NCBI GenBank assembly: GCA_020047875.1
Contig: JAIFNE010000060.1
Span: forward strand, 1-5,963
DNA length: 5,963 bases
Reading direction: 5' to 3'
DNA from: Hydrogenophaga sp.
Lineage (GTDB): Bacteria; Pseudomonadota; Gammaproteobacteria; Burkholderiales; Burkholderiaceae_C
Position 1 is the stretch's first letter. Each line of letters begins with the position of its first letter. The notes below the pieces were generated by a model that saw only the letters and a program-made list of their open reading frames with translations, was not told where the DNA came from and did no database searches. This document shows positions 5,505 through 5,963 of the stretch, piece after piece. A program made the position numbers and the translations under genes.

Positions 5505-5963
5505 TTACAAAGAACCTTTGGTGGAGGGAATGGTGTCACCCATGCGCGGGTCGCGCTCCAGCGCCATGCGAACCGCCCGGGCAAATGCCTTGAACACCGT
5601 CTCTGCCTGGTGGTGGGCGTTTTCACCGTGCAGGTTGTCGATGTGCAGGGTCACATTGGCGTGGTTCACGAAACCCTGAAAGAACTCGAACGCCAGTTGG
5701 GTGTCGAAGGCGCCCACCATGCCGCTTTTGAACGGCACCCGCATGTGCAGCCCCGGGCGACCCGAAAAATCGACCACCACCCGCGACAGCGCTTCATCCA
5801 GCGGCACATAGGCATGGCCGTAACGGCGCAGGCCTCTTTTGTCGCCCACGGCTTGAGCAAACGCCTGGCCCAGCGTGATGCCCACATCTTCCACTGTGTG
5901 GTGGCCGTCAATATGCAAATCGCCTTTGGCCTGAATGTCCAGATCGATCAGCCCGTGGCGGGC
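5505..5963 (-). CDS. hisB: Imidazoleglycerol-phosphate dehydratase HisB (N-terminus beyond the window)
   Basis: Manganese-dependent enzyme that dehydrates imidazole-glycerol phosphate to imidazole-acetol phosphate, the step after HisHF. The frame is open from the right edge to a TAA at 5507-5505, giving 152 codons; roughly 40-55 N-terminal residues of a single-domain protein of about 195-205 are missing. Both metal-binding motifs are visible: HIDGHHTVED at fragment residues 17-26 and GENAHHQAETVFK at 113-125, forming the paired metal sites. The C-terminus, ending IPSTKGSL, is the standard family ending. Whether an N-terminal histidinol-phosphatase domain is fused, as in enterics, cannot be seen here; betaproteobacterial context makes a single-domain enzyme more likely. 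hisH starts 13 bases after its stop. Confidence 0.96.
   Translation of the reverse strand, partial: ARHGLIDLDIQAKGDLHIDGHHTVEDVGITLGQAFAQAVGDKRGLRRYGHAYVPLDEALSRVVVDFSGRPGLHMRVPFKSGMVGAFDTQLAFEFFQGFVNHANVTLHIDNLHGENAHHQAETVFKAFARAVRMALERDPRMGDTIPSTKGSL

Noticed and set aside
4049..5593. A 514-codon open frame on the plus strand, antisense to hisA and hisH
   Set aside because: It lies opposite two intact, well-conserved enzymes. Its product is Ala/Val/His-rich with no recognisable family, as expected for the antisense frame of GC-rich codons. No ribosome binding site or promoter supports it.
5492..5626. A 45-residue N-terminal extension of hisH into hisB
   Set aside because: The HisH family N-terminus begins right after the ATG at 5491. 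The extension is basic and shadows the end of hisB.

Overview
The window is a compact, GC-rich stretch of bacterial chromosome in which every gene I can support lies on the minus strand, so it is best read from right to left. Protein sequences and gene order point to a betaproteobacterium, most likely of the Comamonadaceae (Acidovorax/Hydrogenophaga-like). This is an inference from remembered family sequences, not a database match. Both ends are cut inside genes: hisB at the right edge lacks its N-terminus, and tatC at the left edge lacks its C-terminus.

Layout in transcription order: hisB (partial), hisH, hisA, hisF, hisI, hisE, a small DUF4870-like membrane protein gene, a HIT-family gene, tatA, tatB, tatC (partial). 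The his block carries the middle and late steps of histidine biosynthesis. HisE and HisI are separate proteins here, not a HisIE fusion; they convert phosphoribosyl-ATP to the ProFAR precursor. HisA isomerises ProFAR to PRFAR. HisH and HisF form imidazole-glycerol-phosphate synthase, and HisB dehydrates its product. The catalytic and metal-binding residues I looked for are present in all six, with no frameshifts.

Downstream, a four-helix membrane protein of unknown function and a histidine-triad nucleotide-binding protein link the his genes to tatABC, which encodes the twin-arginine translocase for exporting folded proteins. Junctions are tight at hisI/hisE (ATGA overlap), tatB/tatC (one-base overlap), hisB/hisH (13 bases) and hisH/hisA (15 bases). 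Looser gaps of 82 to 125 bases occur at hisA/hisF, hisF/hisI, HIT/tatA and tatA/tatB; none contains a convincing intrinsic terminator. The strongest Shine-Dalgarno sequences precede hisF (TTG start), the membrane gene (GTG start) and tatA (ATG start).

I see no mobile element, CRISPR array, RNA gene, riboswitch or clear foreign DNA. This looks like an ordinary core-genome region. The points worth a second look are modest: the unknown membrane protein at the his-tat junction, two gaps with stem-loops, rare start codons paired with good ribosome binding sites, and a Gln in TatC where E. coli has Glu.
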